From positions 1 through 39,635 of the forward strand of contig BHEP01000025.1 in NCBI GenBank assembly GCA_003851245.1: 39,635 nt of DNA. Direction: 5' to 3'. Both the position numbers and the translations under genes were made by a program. A model generated the notes under the pieces. The model was not told the origin of the DNA and made no database searches. It saw only the letters and a program-made list of their open reading frames with translations. Position 1 is the first letter of the stretch, and each line of letters opens with the position of its first letter. This document shows positions 6,279 to 16,630 of this stretch, in pieces. This stretch comes from Bacteroidales bacterium (GTDB lineage: Bacteria; Bacteroidota; Bacteroidia; Bacteroidales; Azobacteroidaceae).

Positions 6279-8609
6279 CTAAAAAGGGTAACCAATAGCG
6301 AAGTATAGTTCAAAATTTCCACCTAAACCTTCAGAAAAAAACGTCCATCGTTCTCCCTTATCTCTGTTAGGGTTGAATACTTTTTTCCCCCCATCGATGC
6401 GAAATATAAGAAAGTCTAGGTCGAAGCGAAAGCCAATACCTGTGCCAATTGCTATTTGTTTGTAGAATGAATCGAGGGAAAATTTTCCCTCTGGCTGATT
6501 CTCATAGTCTTCTATTGTCCAAATATTGCCGCCATCAATAAAATAAGCCAGCTCCAACCACTTTGCTGTTTTGCGTCGGTATTCGACACTAAGTTCAAGT
6601 TTTATGTCGCCCACATGTGTAGCAATATTTTTAGAATCTCCTTGGAAAGCTCCCGGACCAAGTTCGCGGGTACTCCATCCCCTAACACTATTGGGCCCGC
6701 CAGCATAATATCTTTTCTCAAAGGGCAGTATGGCATTTGTGCCATTAATTCTTGAGTTGCCGTAAGGCGCAGCTACGCCTGCTGCCAAATGAAAGGCGTA
6801 TGCGCTAGTACTATTGATTTTAAAAGAACCTGCAAAATCAACTTCCCCTTTTACATATTGAGCAAAAGGATTTCCAAAGAGCGTATATTGGTCAGTTTTG
6901 TTTTTTGTAGCTTTTGCTAATGCAAAGAGGCCACTGAGAGCATTTCCTGAGGATTCAAAATTTAATCGCAGCGTGTAGGACTTGGGAAAAGTACTGCGTG
7001 TATCGATAAAACTATAACTAAGATTGTATGAAAGCCCTGCAGTAAAAACATTTTCGTAACTGTATTTGGAGAGAAGGTTGGCATCTTCATTCAAGAAATC
7101 GCTAAATTCGGCAGATTTGTAGGGCATGATTACATAGTTGATATTGGGAATATTGAGACTTTGAGTAAGAGATTTATCTGTATTGCTCCATTTATTCTTC
7201 CAGCTGAAGTTAAAAAAATTGCGGGTGTATTCCTGTCTGTTTTGAATATCGAAACTTATTCCCAATTCGGTGCTTAGCTTAAAGTTTTCTCTATCTTTTT
7301 TTCTGATAAAAGGGTATATAATTTTGGGAATTTCTATACTCGTCTCTATACCAATTTCATAAAATTTTTTGGAAAATATATCATTGCTACTATTGGGAAC
7401 AAACTCGTAAGTTCCTCTTAGTTTTAAGTCTAATACCTCGGCACCATGGAATAAGTTTTTGTATTTGTATCCAATTCTTCCCTCTAATCCAGAATTTCCG
7501 GCCTTGCTGACTCCTCCTATTTCAGTTTGTAAGCCATGATTATTGCTAGCTTCCAAAAAAATATTGCAGGACAATAGTGCAGAGTCGGGTCTGTCGAGGA
7601 CTTCAAACTGCACTCGGGTATTTCCAGTGCTTGGCAGATTTTTTAGTAAGGAGTATGTTCGTAAGGATTTTCTCTCATTATAAAAATCGCCGGGATATAT
7701 CAATACATTTCTATCGATGGTCGAAGGCCTAAGAAAAAGCTTTGAATTGTACCTCATAGTTAAGTTGTTGTATAGAATGGAATCATAAGTGCCCGGCACT
7801 AAGTTTTTTTGGGGCTCTAGCTCACTCCACACAACTACTTGGCTGAGTTTGTATTTCTGCATCTTGACGCTATCTATAAAGCTCAATTTAAGATCTACCT
7901 GATTGCAATTGAGGCTGCTGTCGGCATAAAAATGCAAGCTCTCTGGAGCCGAAAAATAATAGCCCTTATTGCGCAAAAACATGCTTATCTGCTCTCTTTC
8001 TTCTTCCAACTTGCTTGTAGCAAAAGGTTTTCCTAAGACTATTTTAGAGCGTCCTCTTTCTTTCCTTTTTTTTAGCAGGCTGTCTATTTCGATGTTGCCA
8101 AAGGTTTCTATTTCATAATTTCTTATTGTGTAGGCCTTGTCGGCAGAAACGAGGTAGGCTACACTTATGAATTTTCCCGAAGTATCTATACTAGTAGTCA
8201 CCTTGGCATTGAAGTAAGCATTGTTGTGCATCTCTATTGTCATCTCCTCTGCACTCGCATTGGTCTGGCCCTCACTAAAATACGTGGGAGCTTTGCCAAG
8301 TTTTCTAATTTTTCGTTTGAGCCACGATGGATTCTCCTTCTTCGACATATACATGCTTAGCCTCAGGTTTTTCCCTCCAGGCTCCTGCCTAACAAAAGGT
8401 TCGAGTGATGCTTTTTTTACATCTTTGCTATCTATCTCAATACTTACCTTCTTTAATAGATACTTATTATCTGCGACATATTTGGTGCTATTGCAGGAAA
8501 ATAAGAAAATAGATGAAGTGATAGCAAGTAGGAGTTTTAAGAGCCTAAAATTTAGCGACTTATTTGCTAGCAGGGCATATTTATGTGAATATATACAGGG
8601 GCTCATCAT
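6279..8609 (-). CDS. tamL: TamL: lipid-anchored TamA/BamA-family outer-membrane protein
   Basis: A 776-residue Omp85-superfamily protein. A hydrophobic run near residues 22-38 ends in LFSC with C39 as the likely lipidated cysteine, followed by NSTKYVADNKYLL, the usual start of the Bacteroidota lipoprotein form of TamA. POTRA-like segments fill roughly residues 50-350 (for example TIRNYEIETFGNIEIDSLL), and the barrel occupies the C-terminal half, with the conserved GGPNSVRGWSTRELGPG (L6 loop, RGW) and a terminal FELYFAIGYPF strand ending in phenylalanine, a beta signal. With TamB upstream it should form a module that inserts or moves material into the outer membrane. The start ATG overlaps the tamB TGA (ATGA at 8606-8609). 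The start could also be the second methionine. Confidence 0.88.
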   Translation of the reverse strand: MMSPCIYSHKYALLANKSLNFRLLKLLLAITSSIFLFSCNSTKYVADNKYLLKKVSIEIDSKDVKKASLEPFVRQEPGGKNLRLSMYMSKKENPSWLKRKIRKLGKAPTYFSEGQTNASAEEMTIEMHNNAYFNAKVTTSIDTSGKFISVAYLVSADKAYTIRNYEIETFGNIEIDSLLKKRKERGRSKIVLGKPFATSKLEEEREQISMFLRNKGYYFSAPESLHFYADSSLNCNQVDLKLSFIDSVKMQKYKLSQVVVWSELEPQKNLVPGTYDSILYNNLTMRYNSKLFLRPSTIDRNVLIYPGDFYNERKSLRTYSLLKNLPSTGNTRVQFEVLDRPDSALLSCNIFLEASNNHGLQTEIGGVSKAGNSGLEGRIGYKYKNLFHGAEVLDLKLRGTYEFVPNSSNDIFSKKFYEIGIETSIEIPKIIYPFIRKKDRENFKLSTELGISFDIQNRQEYTRNFFNFSWKNKWSNTDKSLTQSLNIPNINYVIMPYKSAEFSDFLNEDANLLSKYSYENVFTAGLSYNLSYSFIDTRSTFPKSYTLRLNFESSGNALSGLFALAKATKNKTDQYTLFGNPFAQYVKGEVDFAGSFKINSTSAYAFHLAAGVAAPYGNSRINGTNAILPFEKRYYAGGPNSVRGWSTRELGPGAFQGDSKNIATHVGDIKLELSVEYRRKTAKWLELAYFIDGGNIWTIEDYENQPEGKFSLDSFYKQIAIGTGIGFRFDLDFLIFRIDGGKKVFNPNRDKGERWTFFSEGLGGNFELYFAIGYPF

Positions 8610-11600
8610 TTTTTCAATTTCTTTCTCACGTTTCTAAAGAGGCTTCTGAAGGTTTTCCCTTCTTTTTTGTATATAAAACTTAAGCCTTGAGTACTTAGGC
8701 CTTGATCATAAAATTGATCGTTAGTCACATTATACATTTTTACCACGAGGCTGCCCGATCTATTTAGCTTGTATTGGAAATCAAAATCACTGGCAAAATT
8801 TCTTGTCGATGTCGATGAATTTGCTTGCAAGCGATCTTTAAATAGGCTGGTGGAGAGTTCTACCTCCATTTCCACTCCCGCATTTCCTTGTTCTTGCGAA
8901 TAAAGCTTGGTTCCAATAGTCCAATTATCCTTGAAAACACCCGATAGCAAGTTGTTGAGTTGGTTTGAAAGGGATGCTGACGCGAGCGAAGTCCACAGCT
9001 TATTGCCCGTAGATCGACTTCCGGAAACGGCTTGTGGGGAGTAGAAAGAACCTACTGCCAATAGGTAGGCTATTTCTTTCATTTTCTCATCGTCAGAATA
9101 CAATATGCCAGCAACTTTTTTCTGTATGCTTTCATCAGACTGTGGGAGTTCGATGTCGTAGCTTATGTTCATTTTATCCATGCTTCCTGCAACTTTTATC
9201 AGGCAATCTACTTGGGTTCTTGTGTTTTGAGATTCATCAGAGCCAAAGGAAGGGCTCAAACTTGTAAGGTCTGTTTTCAAACCGTAAACTGCCGTGACGT
9301 CAAAAATACTTGCCATAGGGTCTCCTAAAAATGCAACAGAGCCCCCCGGTTTTATGGTAAATTTCTTTTTAGAAACATTGGCAAGGGTCAAATCGCATTC
9401 TCCATCTTGTATGCTGTAATCACCAAAAAGATTCATTCTATCTGTTGTTAGGTCGTAAGCCAAATCAATGTTTCCTATTCCCACAACACTTGCCATATCC
9501 CTTGTTTGGGGATTTATACACGTCCCTAATCTTAGATCAGGGCTTATGCGCAGCGACATATCTAGTTTTAGGGGAAATTTTTGGGTCTTTTGTGCTATTT
9601 TTTGTGCTATTTCTAGGTCTTCTTTTAGTAGGCTATCGTTTTTGTTTACAAAGCTCATGCCCTGCGATCTCAAAGCTGTATTTCTAGCGCTTGGCATATT
9701 TACGAATATACTAGATTTACCACTGTTGCTAAGTTTCATTTTTAGCAGAATGTTTTTTTCTGTGCCTGAAATTTCTATGGAATCATTGAGTCGCAATGTT
9801 CCATAAAATAGACTATCGCTTTGATGGGGATTGTTTAATACCAAAAAGTCGTCAAGATTGATTTTTATTTTGGGCTGGAAGGCTGCAAACTCTTGATGCT
9901 CAATAGAGCCATTGACATTTGCTATTTTGCCGTTTTCATCTTTTATTTTGATGTCGTTGAATACAAATTTATTGGGAAGTATACTTATGCTATCGGATAT
10001 GCTGTATTTAGTTTGCGTGAGAGAAAGGCCGAAAAGTCCATTTTGAATGCCTAATACCCCATTGAGCTCTGGCTCACTGAGCCTACCCTCTGCGCTGATT
10101 TTTCCCTGCAGTATTCCTTCTTGCAAGAATAGGTAGTCCTCTGTGAGAGGGCTCAGCCATCTTAGGTCAATAGATTCAAGGTTGGCAATCAAAGAGATAG
10201 AGTCTTTCGAGGGTTTTATGTATCCTTCCAAGGTCGATCTGTGGGCATTGCCATTTTTGAGGCTGTCGTTTTCTAGGAGTGCTCTTATTTGTAATCCCTC
10301 TTGTTTCTCGTCCCAAACACTAGCGAGACTTAGATTGCCTACATTAAGATCTTGAAAGCTAATATTTTTGATTTCCAAATCTTTGGTTATTATATGAGGG
10401 CTAAGAAGGCTCTTTGTTATTAGCACCTCCCCATTGGCGAGACCTCCAATAACAAGGTCGGATTTGGCAGCCTCTAAAAATGTTGCCAATCTCAGATTGG
10501 AGAGCCAAACTTTTAGCGTATCCTCGGCGTTTGCAGAAATGAGCCCATTGATCTTGAAATACTCGTCCTCAGAAAGGCTTATCTTAAAATTGTTGACAGC
10601 ATAATTGTTTTCTTTAATACTGAGGCTGGAGGGCGCAATAAGAAAAGACTGCTGATTCATTTTGATGGTAGAAGGAAGAAATTCTATTTTGAGAATATTT
10701 TCCGGATTTTTATCTGTAAGAGGAAGCTGTATTTTGGATAAAACATGACCATTCAAATTCATATTCGGCGTTTCGTTGTCAAATTTAATGTCAATACTTG
10801 CCCCTGATGGCTCTGTTGTTCCTACAAGCTTGAGTTTTAGGCTGTCGCCAGAAGTATAAATTTTGCAAGTAGAAAAGTCCAAAGATACCTTGTTGAGGCT
10901 TGTATCGGTTTTTATATCGATGATTGAATTTGCAAACGGCATACCACTGTATTCCAAGAGGGGGAAGACCGCCCGCAGGGCAAAGGTATTTTTTTGATAA
11001 TCTAGGTAGCCCTCTATTGTAGACTCTTCTTTGCTGGTGTAGGCTAGCTCAAGATTGCTTGACAATTTCTCTAAAGCTGGCACTATGGCTTGAAATTCTA
11101 TCTTGCCTGTTTGTGGTAGCTTTGTTTTTTGCAGAGGAAATAACTTAGGTAAATATGTGGAAAGTAGATTGTTTGTAAATATTGGAAGCTGTTCAAAATC
11201 AAAAATCCCTCTAATCTGTGCCTCCATAATATCCGAGCACAGCAAAATTTCTTTTTCGTTTGCTTCTATAGCATTATAATGCAAGGAGGGTTTATTGTTT
11301 AGAACAAAATTTTTGTCTCCGTTAGATATATTTAAACTGTCTATATGTATTTCCGCACTCATTTTATTTGGGTTTATACCTTTTGCCCTTGCATTTATGC
11401 TTACATAAACATCACTTGTTTTAATGGAATCGTCGGAATTGTCGCTTGTTCTATTTAGCCTATTTATATGCAAATGATTGAGCTTGGCTTTAAGTTCTGT
11501 TAAGGGTTCTTTAGGATTAGTATTATCGAAATTTAGCTCTGCATCTATAGGTATTTTAGCATTCTTGCTTGTAAGCTTTGCGTTTAGTTTTTGGCCTTTG

Positions 11601-13012
11601 TATAGTGCATTTAAATATAGGTCTTTGTAATGATTTTTGTCGAACTCCATACCTCGGAGTTTAATCTCCGCTGCACCATTTATTTTTCCAGACTTATAGA
11701 GCTCACCTCTGGCAATTATTTGCATATCAATTTTTCCCAATATCGTGTTTACTAGGTATAAATCGTTGGGATTGAAGTTTGTCAATGTACTTTTGATATT
11801 GAATTTGGCATCTCCACTTGCTGGTATATATCCGCATTTGGCATCGATGTTTATTTTCCCTTTTTTTACATTAAGATTAGCTAATAAATCGAAATCGGCG
11901 AGATTGCCATCTATCCGTCCATTTATGGATATATTATTTTGTATTTTAATGGGGGTTTCTTGGTCTTCGATAAAAAATTGGCTCCATTTATCAAAGCCTC
12001 TAGGGCTTAAGAATAGTTCCTTGAGCGATAGTTCAAAAGCAGCATTTTCGGGCTCTGAGATATTCGTAGATGCTGCCTGCAGGTCTAATTTAAGGTCGTA
12101 GGGGTCTTGCAATATAAATTTTTCTATTTGCAAGTGGGGGAGTTCGCCCCTCAAATCGAGCTCCATTTGCATGGCTTCGTCAAATGACTCAAGGGGACTA
12201 AAAAAAGAGGCAAAGTCGGATAAATATAATGTTGGAGAGTTCATTTTTAAAGCAAGTTGGGATTGCTGGGGCTTGTTTGCAGTATCCGAAATTTCCGAAG
12301 GTATATTATATGCAAGTTCTTTTATCTGTATCGAACTTAAGGGGAACTTTATATTACACGTGCTTATACTAAGCCTATTTTCAATGAAAGATAGCTTTGA
12401 GTTGAGGTCTACAATATGGAGATTTGTTTTTTCTCTCAATTTCATTTGCTTTATATCTACCTCCCAGTCTTTCATCTCTAAGGCATTGAGCGACAATTGC
12501 AAGTAGCAGTCTTTTATCTGTATATGACTGTAATCAAAACCTTCAGAAACTTGCTCTTGGTCTGTGATATTGAAAGACAAAGATCCGTTTGCGATACTCA
12601 ATTGCTCAATATTTAGATCAAAGCCCTTGGTACTATCTTCTTTTTGGGAACCATCGGAGGCAAAAGCATCAATCAGAAATTGAAAATTCATGGGGGCATT
12701 TGCACTATCTTGGCTTATGGCGACAAAAAAATCTTCCACACACACATCTTTCAAATTTATTTGATGTTTGGCAATCAGATCCCATAGAGAAAATTCAAGT
12801 TTGATGTTTTTTACATTTAGCAGGGTGTCCCCTTTGAGGTCGCTAAGGTATAAGTTATTAATATCCAGTCTATTGAAAGGATATAATTTTATTTCACCAA
12901 TAGAAATATTATTATTGGTTTTTATTATTATTTGAGCAATACCCCAATCTTTTAAATATTGCTGAACCGGATTTAGAAACAAAAGACCATATATCAGTAA
13001 AATGAGGATCAA
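8606..13012 (-). CDS. tamB: TamB, inner-membrane-anchored periplasmic translocation/assembly module
   Basis: A 1468-residue AsmA-like/DUF490 protein: a single N-terminal hydrophobic anchor, then a very long repetitive beta-rich body typical of a lipid-carrying groove across the periplasm, then the conserved C-terminal TamB domain (GDCDLTL-type segment, here GDYSIQDGECDLTLANVS, with IKPGGSVAFLGDPMASIFDVTA and the end SFIYKKEGKTFRSLFRNV). It acts with TamL. No ATG gives a full anchor: the TTG at 13012 clips the hydrophobic segment, while the same frame runs back to 13063 and encodes a better signal (KIRTLTKILGSLFISILI) but offers only ATC or ATA codons as starts. The true start is therefore uncertain. 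Gene end is coupled to tamL. Confidence 0.88.
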   Translation of the reverse strand: MILILLIYGLLFLNPVQQYLKDWGIAQIIIKTNNNISIGEIKLYPFNRLDINNLYLSDLKGDTLLNVKNIKLEFSLWDLIAKHQINLKDVCVEDFFVAISQDSANAPMNFQFLIDAFASDGSQKEDSTKGFDLNIEQLSIANGSLSFNITDQEQVSEGFDYSHIQIKDCYLQLSLNALEMKDWEVDIKQMKLREKTNLHIVDLNSKLSFIENRLSISTCNIKFPLSSIQIKELAYNIPSEISDTANKPQQSQLALKMNSPTLYLSDFASFFSPLESFDEAMQMELDLRGELPHLQIEKFILQDPYDLKLDLQAASTNISEPENAAFELSLKELFLSPRGFDKWSQFFIEDQETPIKIQNNISINGRIDGNLADFDLLANLNVKKGKINIDAKCGYIPASGDAKFNIKSTLTNFNPNDLYLVNTILGKIDMQIIARGELYKSGKINGAAEIKLRGMEFDKNHYKDLYLNALYKGQKLNAKLTSKNAKIPIDAELNFDNTNPKEPLTELKAKLNHLHINRLNRTSDNSDDSIKTSDVYVSINARAKGINPNKMSAEIHIDSLNISNGDKNFVLNNKPSLHYNAIEANEKEILLCSDIMEAQIRGIFDFEQLPIFTNNLLSTYLPKLFPLQKTKLPQTGKIEFQAIVPALEKLSSNLELAYTSKEESTIEGYLDYQKNTFALRAVFPLLEYSGMPFANSIIDIKTDTSLNKVSLDFSTCKIYTSGDSLKLKLVGTTEPSGASIDIKFDNETPNMNLNGHVLSKIQLPLTDKNPENILKIEFLPSTIKMNQQSFLIAPSSLSIKENNYAVNNFKISLSEDEYFKINGLISANAEDTLKVWLSNLRLATFLEAAKSDLVIGGLANGEVLITKSLLSPHIITKDLEIKNISFQDLNVGNLSLASVWDEKQEGLQIRALLENDSLKNGNAHRSTLEGYIKPSKDSISLIANLESIDLRWLSPLTEDYLFLQEGILQGKISAEGRLSEPELNGVLGIQNGLFGLSLTQTKYSISDSISILPNKFVFNDIKIKDENGKIANVNGSIEHQEFAAFQPKIKINLDDFLVLNNPHQSDSLFYGTLRLNDSIEISGTEKNILLKMKLSNSGKSSIFVNMPSARNTALRSQGMSFVNKNDSLLKEDLEIAQKIAQKTQKFPLKLDMSLRISPDLRLGTCINPQTRDMASVVGIGNIDLAYDLTTDRMNLFGDYSIQDGECDLTLANVSKKKFTIKPGGSVAFLGDPMASIFDVTAVYGLKTDLTSLSPSFGSDESQNTRTQVDCLIKVAGSMDKMNISYDIELPQSDESIQKKVAGILYSDDEKMKEIAYLLAVGSFYSPQAVSGSRSTGNKLWTSLASASLSNQLNNLLSGVFKDNWTIGTKLYSQEQGNAGVEMEVELSTSLFKDRLQANSSTSTRNFASDFDFQYKLNRSGSLVVKMYNVTNDQFYDQGLSTQGLSFIYKKEGKTFRSLFRNVRKKLKK

Positions 13013-13152
13013 TATACTGATAAAGAGACTTCCGAGTATTTTTGTGAGTGTTCTGATTTTTACTTAATTTTAAAAACTTTGCTAAGTTACGATAAAAAAA
13101 TTAAAACTCATGATTGAGGTCGGCAGAAGTAGTTAATTTCTCTTATAAGCAA

Positions 13153-13183
13153 ATTATTCATTATTGATTATCCATTATTCATT
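13153..13183 (+). repeat. Heptamer tandem repeat upstream of rsfS
   Basis: Four 7-base units in a row (ATTATTC, ATTATTG, ATTATCC, ATTATTC) followed by ATT. They end 10 bases before the rsfS -7 box, in the place where a -33 element would be expected. They match the unit in the metF leader. Confidence 0.75.
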
Positions 13184-13193
13184 TTAAAAGTTT

Positions 13194-13201
13194 TATCTTT
13201 G
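13194..13201 (+). promoter_or_regulatory. Bacteroidota -7 box of the rsfS-ftsH-cdsA promoter
   Basis: TATCTTTG fits TAnnTTTG exactly. It lies about 130 bases before the rsfS start. The region that would hold the -33 element is filled by the heptamer repeat. Confidence 0.55.
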
Positions 13202-13332
13202 CAAGTCATAAGTCTATTGATTAGGAGTTGGGGGAAATTATTTTCACAATTTTATCAAAAGTCTTAGTTGAAAAATGCTGGTCTATAAGTTCTTCCAGTT
13301 CAATTATAAAATTAATAAAATTAAATGTGTCA

Positions 13333-13692
13333 ATGACAGAAGCAGAAATATTAGTAGATGTAATAGTACATGGATTGCAAGAAAAAAAGGGTAAAGAAAT
13401 TGTTACTTTAGACCTCAGAGATATGCCCGGTTCAATTTGCGACTTTTTCGTGATTTGCGAGGGAAATTCACCAAAACAAGTTGAAGCACTTTCAGATTCC
13501 GTTTGGGAAGAGGGTGTAAAGCAATTGAAAGAAAAGCCAATGGGGATTGATGGAGAGAGAGAAGCCCAGTGGATAGCCATGGACTATGGAACGGTAATTC
13601 TTCATATTTTCTTGCCAGAGCTGCGTAAATACTATGACTTAGATGGCTTGTGGGCGAATGCCAAAAAAATAGAAATTCCCAATGTTTTATGA
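13333..13692 (+). CDS. rsfS: Ribosomal silencing factor RsfS
   Basis: A 119-residue RsfS/Iojap protein that binds ribosomal protein uL14 and blocks joining of the subunits when nutrients are short. Family motifs are GKEIVTLDLRDMPG, CDFFVICEGNSPKQVEAL, EGEREAQW-type sequence (here GEREAQWIAMDYGTVILHIF) and the terminal YYDLDGLWANAKKI. The frame is open from 13228, but the family begins at MTEAEILVD, so ATG 13333 is chosen; the 35 extra residues are unlike the family. Its TGA overlaps the ftsH start. The pairing rsfS-ftsH is common in Bacteroidota. Confidence 0.93.
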   Translation: MTEAEILVDVIVHGLQEKKGKEIVTLDLRDMPGSICDFFVICEGNSPKQVEALSDSVWEEGVKQLKEKPMGIDGEREAQWIAMDYGTVILHIFLPELRKYYDLDGLWANAKKIEIPNVL

Positions 13693-15746
13693 TGAATTTC
13701 AAGAAAAATAAGCCCGACGTGAGCGACAGTAACAATAAGAAACCCAATAAGTCTATGCCGTTTAAATTTAATTTAAATTGGATATATCTGCTTATTATTG
13801 CCATGCTTTTCGGCATTTATCTTACAAACAATCAAGCGGTAGTAAATACAAAAGAGATTAATTGGACTGAATTTCAGGAGCTTACAAAAGAAAATTCCTT
13901 CAGTAAAATCACGGTATATAATAAAAAAAGTACTGTTACAGCCCTGCTCAAGCCAGAATTTGTGTCCACACACTTTAAGGAAGATGCTGAGGACTCAAAG
14001 AAGGTAAAACAAAAAGCTGGGCCTAGTGAATATACCCTTACCACCAGGGCACCATCGTCGGACAGGTTTTCCGATTTTTATGATAGGATGTGTGCAGAAT
14101 ATCAGGTAGATGCACAGGTAACTTTCGACGAAGGTTCCGATCCACTATTTGATATTTTAATTTCTTTTGGCCCTTATTTGCTACTCATAGGTATTTGGAT
14201 TTTTATCTTGCGCCGCATGTCTGGCGGAGGAAAAGGAGGCGGAGGCATGTTTAGTGTAGGTCGTTCGCAGGCAAAGATTTATGATAAAACAAGCCAGGAA
14301 CGTAAGGTTACATTTAATGATGTTGCAGGTCTTACCGAAGCCAAGCAAGAAGTAGAAGAAGTTGTGGATTTCTTAAAAAATCCAAGTAGATATACCGACT
14401 TAGGAGGAAAAATACCCAAAGGAGCATTGCTCGTGGGCCCTCCAGGCACAGGGAAAACCCTGCTTGCTAGGGCAGTTGCAGGAGAGGCGGATGTTCCCTT
14501 CTTCTCTCTTTCAGGCTCTGATTTTGTTGAGATGTTTGTGGGTGTAGGTGCTTCGCGTGTACGCGATCTATTCCGTCAAGCCAAAGAAAAATCTCCCTGT
14601 ATTATTTTTATTGATGAGATAGATGCTGTAGGTAGAGCGCGAGGAAGAAATGCTAGTATGGGAGGCAATGACGAAAGAGAAAATACGTTAAACCAGTTGC
14701 TTACCGAGATGGATGGTTTTGGGTCTAATAGTGGTGTGATAATTCTTGCCGCCACCAATAGGGCAGATATTTTGGATAAGGCCTTGCTGCGTGCAGGACG
14801 TTTTGACAGACAAATAAGTGTAGATTTGCCCGAGCTTAATGATAGAAAAGATATTTATCTGGTTCATCTGCGCAACATAAAGATAGACGATTCGGTAGAC
14901 ACAGAATTTCTAGCCCGACAAACGCCTGGTTTTTCTGGGGCTGATATTGCCAATGTTTGTAACGAGGCGGCTTTGATAGCTGCTCGCAGCAACAAAGAGT
15001 TTGTTCAGAAGGACGATTTTATGAATGCCGTAGATAGAATTGTTGGAGGTCTGGAAAAAAAATCCAAGATTACAACCTCTGAAGAGCGCCGTACTATTGC
15101 CTTTCATGAGGCAGGACATGCCACACTTAGCTGGGTTTTAGAGCATGCCAATCCCTTGGTGAAAGTTACCATAGTGCCAAGAGGCAAGGCCTTAGGAGCT
15201 GCTTGGTATCTGCCCGAAGAAAGGCAAATTACTACCTACGAGCAGTTGCAAGATGAGATGTGCGCAACTATGGGAGGTAGGGCTGCAGAGGAGATATTCC
15301 TGAAAAAAATATCTACTGGAGCCATGAATGACTTAGAAAAAGTCACCAAACAGGCTTATGCAATGGTGGTTTATTTTGGTATGAGCGAGCTTTTGCCCAA
15401 TGTAAATTATTACGATACTACAGGTCAAGACTGGGGTTATAGCAAGCCATACAGCGATGAGACTGCCTCTTTGATAGATAAGGAAGTTAAGCGCATCATC
15501 AATGAGCAATTTGAGAGAGCAAAACAACTCCTAACAGAGCATGCGGTAGATCATCAAAAACTTTCAGCGGTTCTCCTTGAAAAAGAGGTTATTTATGCCG
15601 ACGATTTGGAATTGATATTTGGCAAACGTAAGTGGCTTTCACGCTCTCAAGAAATTCTTGAGCAACAAGAGCTGAATAAGCCAGCAGAGGCCATAGACCC
15701 GATAAAAAATAATACGAAGAAGGATACAGACAGAGTAGATTTTTGA
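13689..15746 (+). CDS. ftsH: ATP-dependent zinc metalloprotease FtsH
   Basis: Inner-membrane AAA+ protease that removes damaged or unassembled membrane proteins. In order: an N-terminal membrane segment ([15 protein letters not shown]), a periplasmic FtsH-ext domain, a second membrane segment ([19 protein letters not shown]), a glycine-rich linker, Walker A GPPGTGKT near residue 250, Walker B IIFIDEID, the second region of homology with GRFDR, and the zinc site HEAGH near residue 473 with the distal acidic ligand in the [10 protein letters not shown] region. The ATG at 13689 overlaps the rsfS stop (ATGA); the next codon is also ATG. An upstream in-frame ATG at 13650 would overlap rsfS by 43 bases and is not favoured. 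Its stop overlaps the cdsA start. Confidence 0.97.
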   Translation: MMNFKKNKPDVSDSNNKKPNKSMPFKFNLNWIYLLIIAMLFGIYLTNNQAVVNTKEINWTEFQELTKENSFSKITVYNKKSTVTALLKPEFVSTHFKEDAEDSKKVKQKAGPSEYTLTTRAPSSDRFSDFYDRMCAEYQVDAQVTFDEGSDPLFDILISFGPYLLLIGIWIFILRRMSGGGKGGGGMFSVGRSQAKIYDKTSQERKVTFNDVAGLTEAKQEVEEVVDFLKNPSRYTDLGGKIPKGALLVGPPGTGKTLLARAVAGEADVPFFSLSGSDFVEMFVGVGASRVRDLFRQAKEKSPCIIFIDEIDAVGRARGRNASMGGNDERENTLNQLLTEMDGFGSNSGVIILAATNRADILDKALLRAGRFDRQISVDLPELNDRKDIYLVHLRNIKIDDSVDTEFLARQTPGFSGADIANVCNEAALIAARSNKEFVQKDDFMNAVDRIVGGLEKKSKITTSEERRTIAFHEAGHATLSWVLEHANPLVKVTIVPRGKALGAAWYLPEERQITTYEQLQDEMCATMGGRAAEEIFLKKISTGAMNDLEKVTKQAYAMVVYFGMSELLPNVNYYDTTGQDWGYSKPYSDETASLIDKEVKRIINEQFERAKQLLTEHAVDHQKLSAVLLEKEVIYADDLELIFGKRKWLSRSQEILEQQELNKPAEAIDPIKNNTKKDTDRVDF

Positions 15747-16630
15747 TGAAAAACTTAGTACTCAGATCTTTTACAGGAGTGATTTATGTTGCCCTTATTA
15801 TTGGGTCGATATTCCTTGGTCCGTATAGTTTTTTGTGCCTGTTTTCAATAATCACTGTTTCTTGCCTTTGGGAACTTTCAGGCTTACTTCAAGCCATGCC
15901 CTCATCGCAAGAAACGCAGACAAATCCTAAATCATCCAAAGGGACTTTAGGGCCTCGCCTTATGGCTTGTGCTGGCGGATTGGTTTTGTTTGTATCTTCT
16001 TATTTATTCGCATCAAAAACCTGCGGTATTGGAATTTTGAGCCTCTATCTTCTCTTTGTGGTGTTTGTTTTGGTTGCCGAACTGTACCTTAAAAATGATA
16101 ATCCCATACAAGAGCTAGGGAAACTCTTCTTAGGGCAATTTTACATTGCCCTGCCTTTTTCCTTATTGAACTTCTTGGCTTTTGACCCAACTTTTGACCC
16201 AACTTTTAATCTCAGTTCTTCTTACAGCCCTATGTTTGTAGGGTCTCTATTCCTGTTTATTTGGCTTAATGATACTGGAGCCTATATTGTTGGGGTTAAG
16301 TTTGGGAGGCATCGCTTGTTTGAGCGCATTTCTCCCAAAAAATCCTGGGAAGGATTTTTTGGAGGCTTATTTTTTACCCTTTCTTGTGCGTGGCTTGTGT
16401 ATAATTTGATACCAGACATTGCCTTTTATCATTGGCTGGCACTTGCACTTATTGTGGTGGTTTTAGGTACCTGGGGCGACCTGGTAGAATCTCTTATAAA
16501 AAGGACTTTGGGAGTTAAGGATTCAGGGAAATCACTGCCAGGGCATGGAGGCTTCTTGGATAGATTTGATAGTGTATTGCTTGCTGTATATGGGATGTTT
16601 ATATACGTAAACCTATTTATTCGAAGTTGA
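15746..16630 (+). CDS. cdsA: Phosphatidate cytidylyltransferase
   Basis: Makes CDP-diacylglycerol from phosphatidic acid and CTP in the inner membrane, the branch point for phosphatidylethanolamine and for cardiolipin (a cardiolipin synthase lies at 34062-35480). It is hydrophobic throughout with about eight membrane segments. The signature is clear: SPKKSWEGFFGG and the C-terminal KDSGKSLPGHGGFLDRFDS. The ATG at 15746 shares its A with the ftsH TGA. A 12-base duplication gives FDPTFDPTF in a loop near residue 148. Its 3' end overlaps porT tail to tail by 14 bases. Confidence 0.95.
   Translation: MKNLVLRSFTGVIYVALIIGSIFLGPYSFLCLFSIITVSCLWELSGLLQAMPSSQETQTNPKSSKGTLGPRLMACAGGLVLFVSSYLFASKTCGIGILSLYLLFVVFVLVAELYLKNDNPIQELGKLFLGQFYIALPFSLLNFLAFDPTFDPTFNLSSSYSPMFVGSLFLFIWLNDTGAYIVGVKFGRHRLFERISPKKSWEGFFGGLFFTLSCAWLVYNLIPDIAFYHWLALALIVVVLGTWGDLVESLIKRTLGVKDSGKSLPGHGGFLDRFDSVLLAVYGMFIYVNLFIRS

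Noticed and set aside
13228..13332. Longer N-terminus for rsfS
   Set aside because: The extra 35 residues do not match the RsfS family, which starts at MTEAEILVD.
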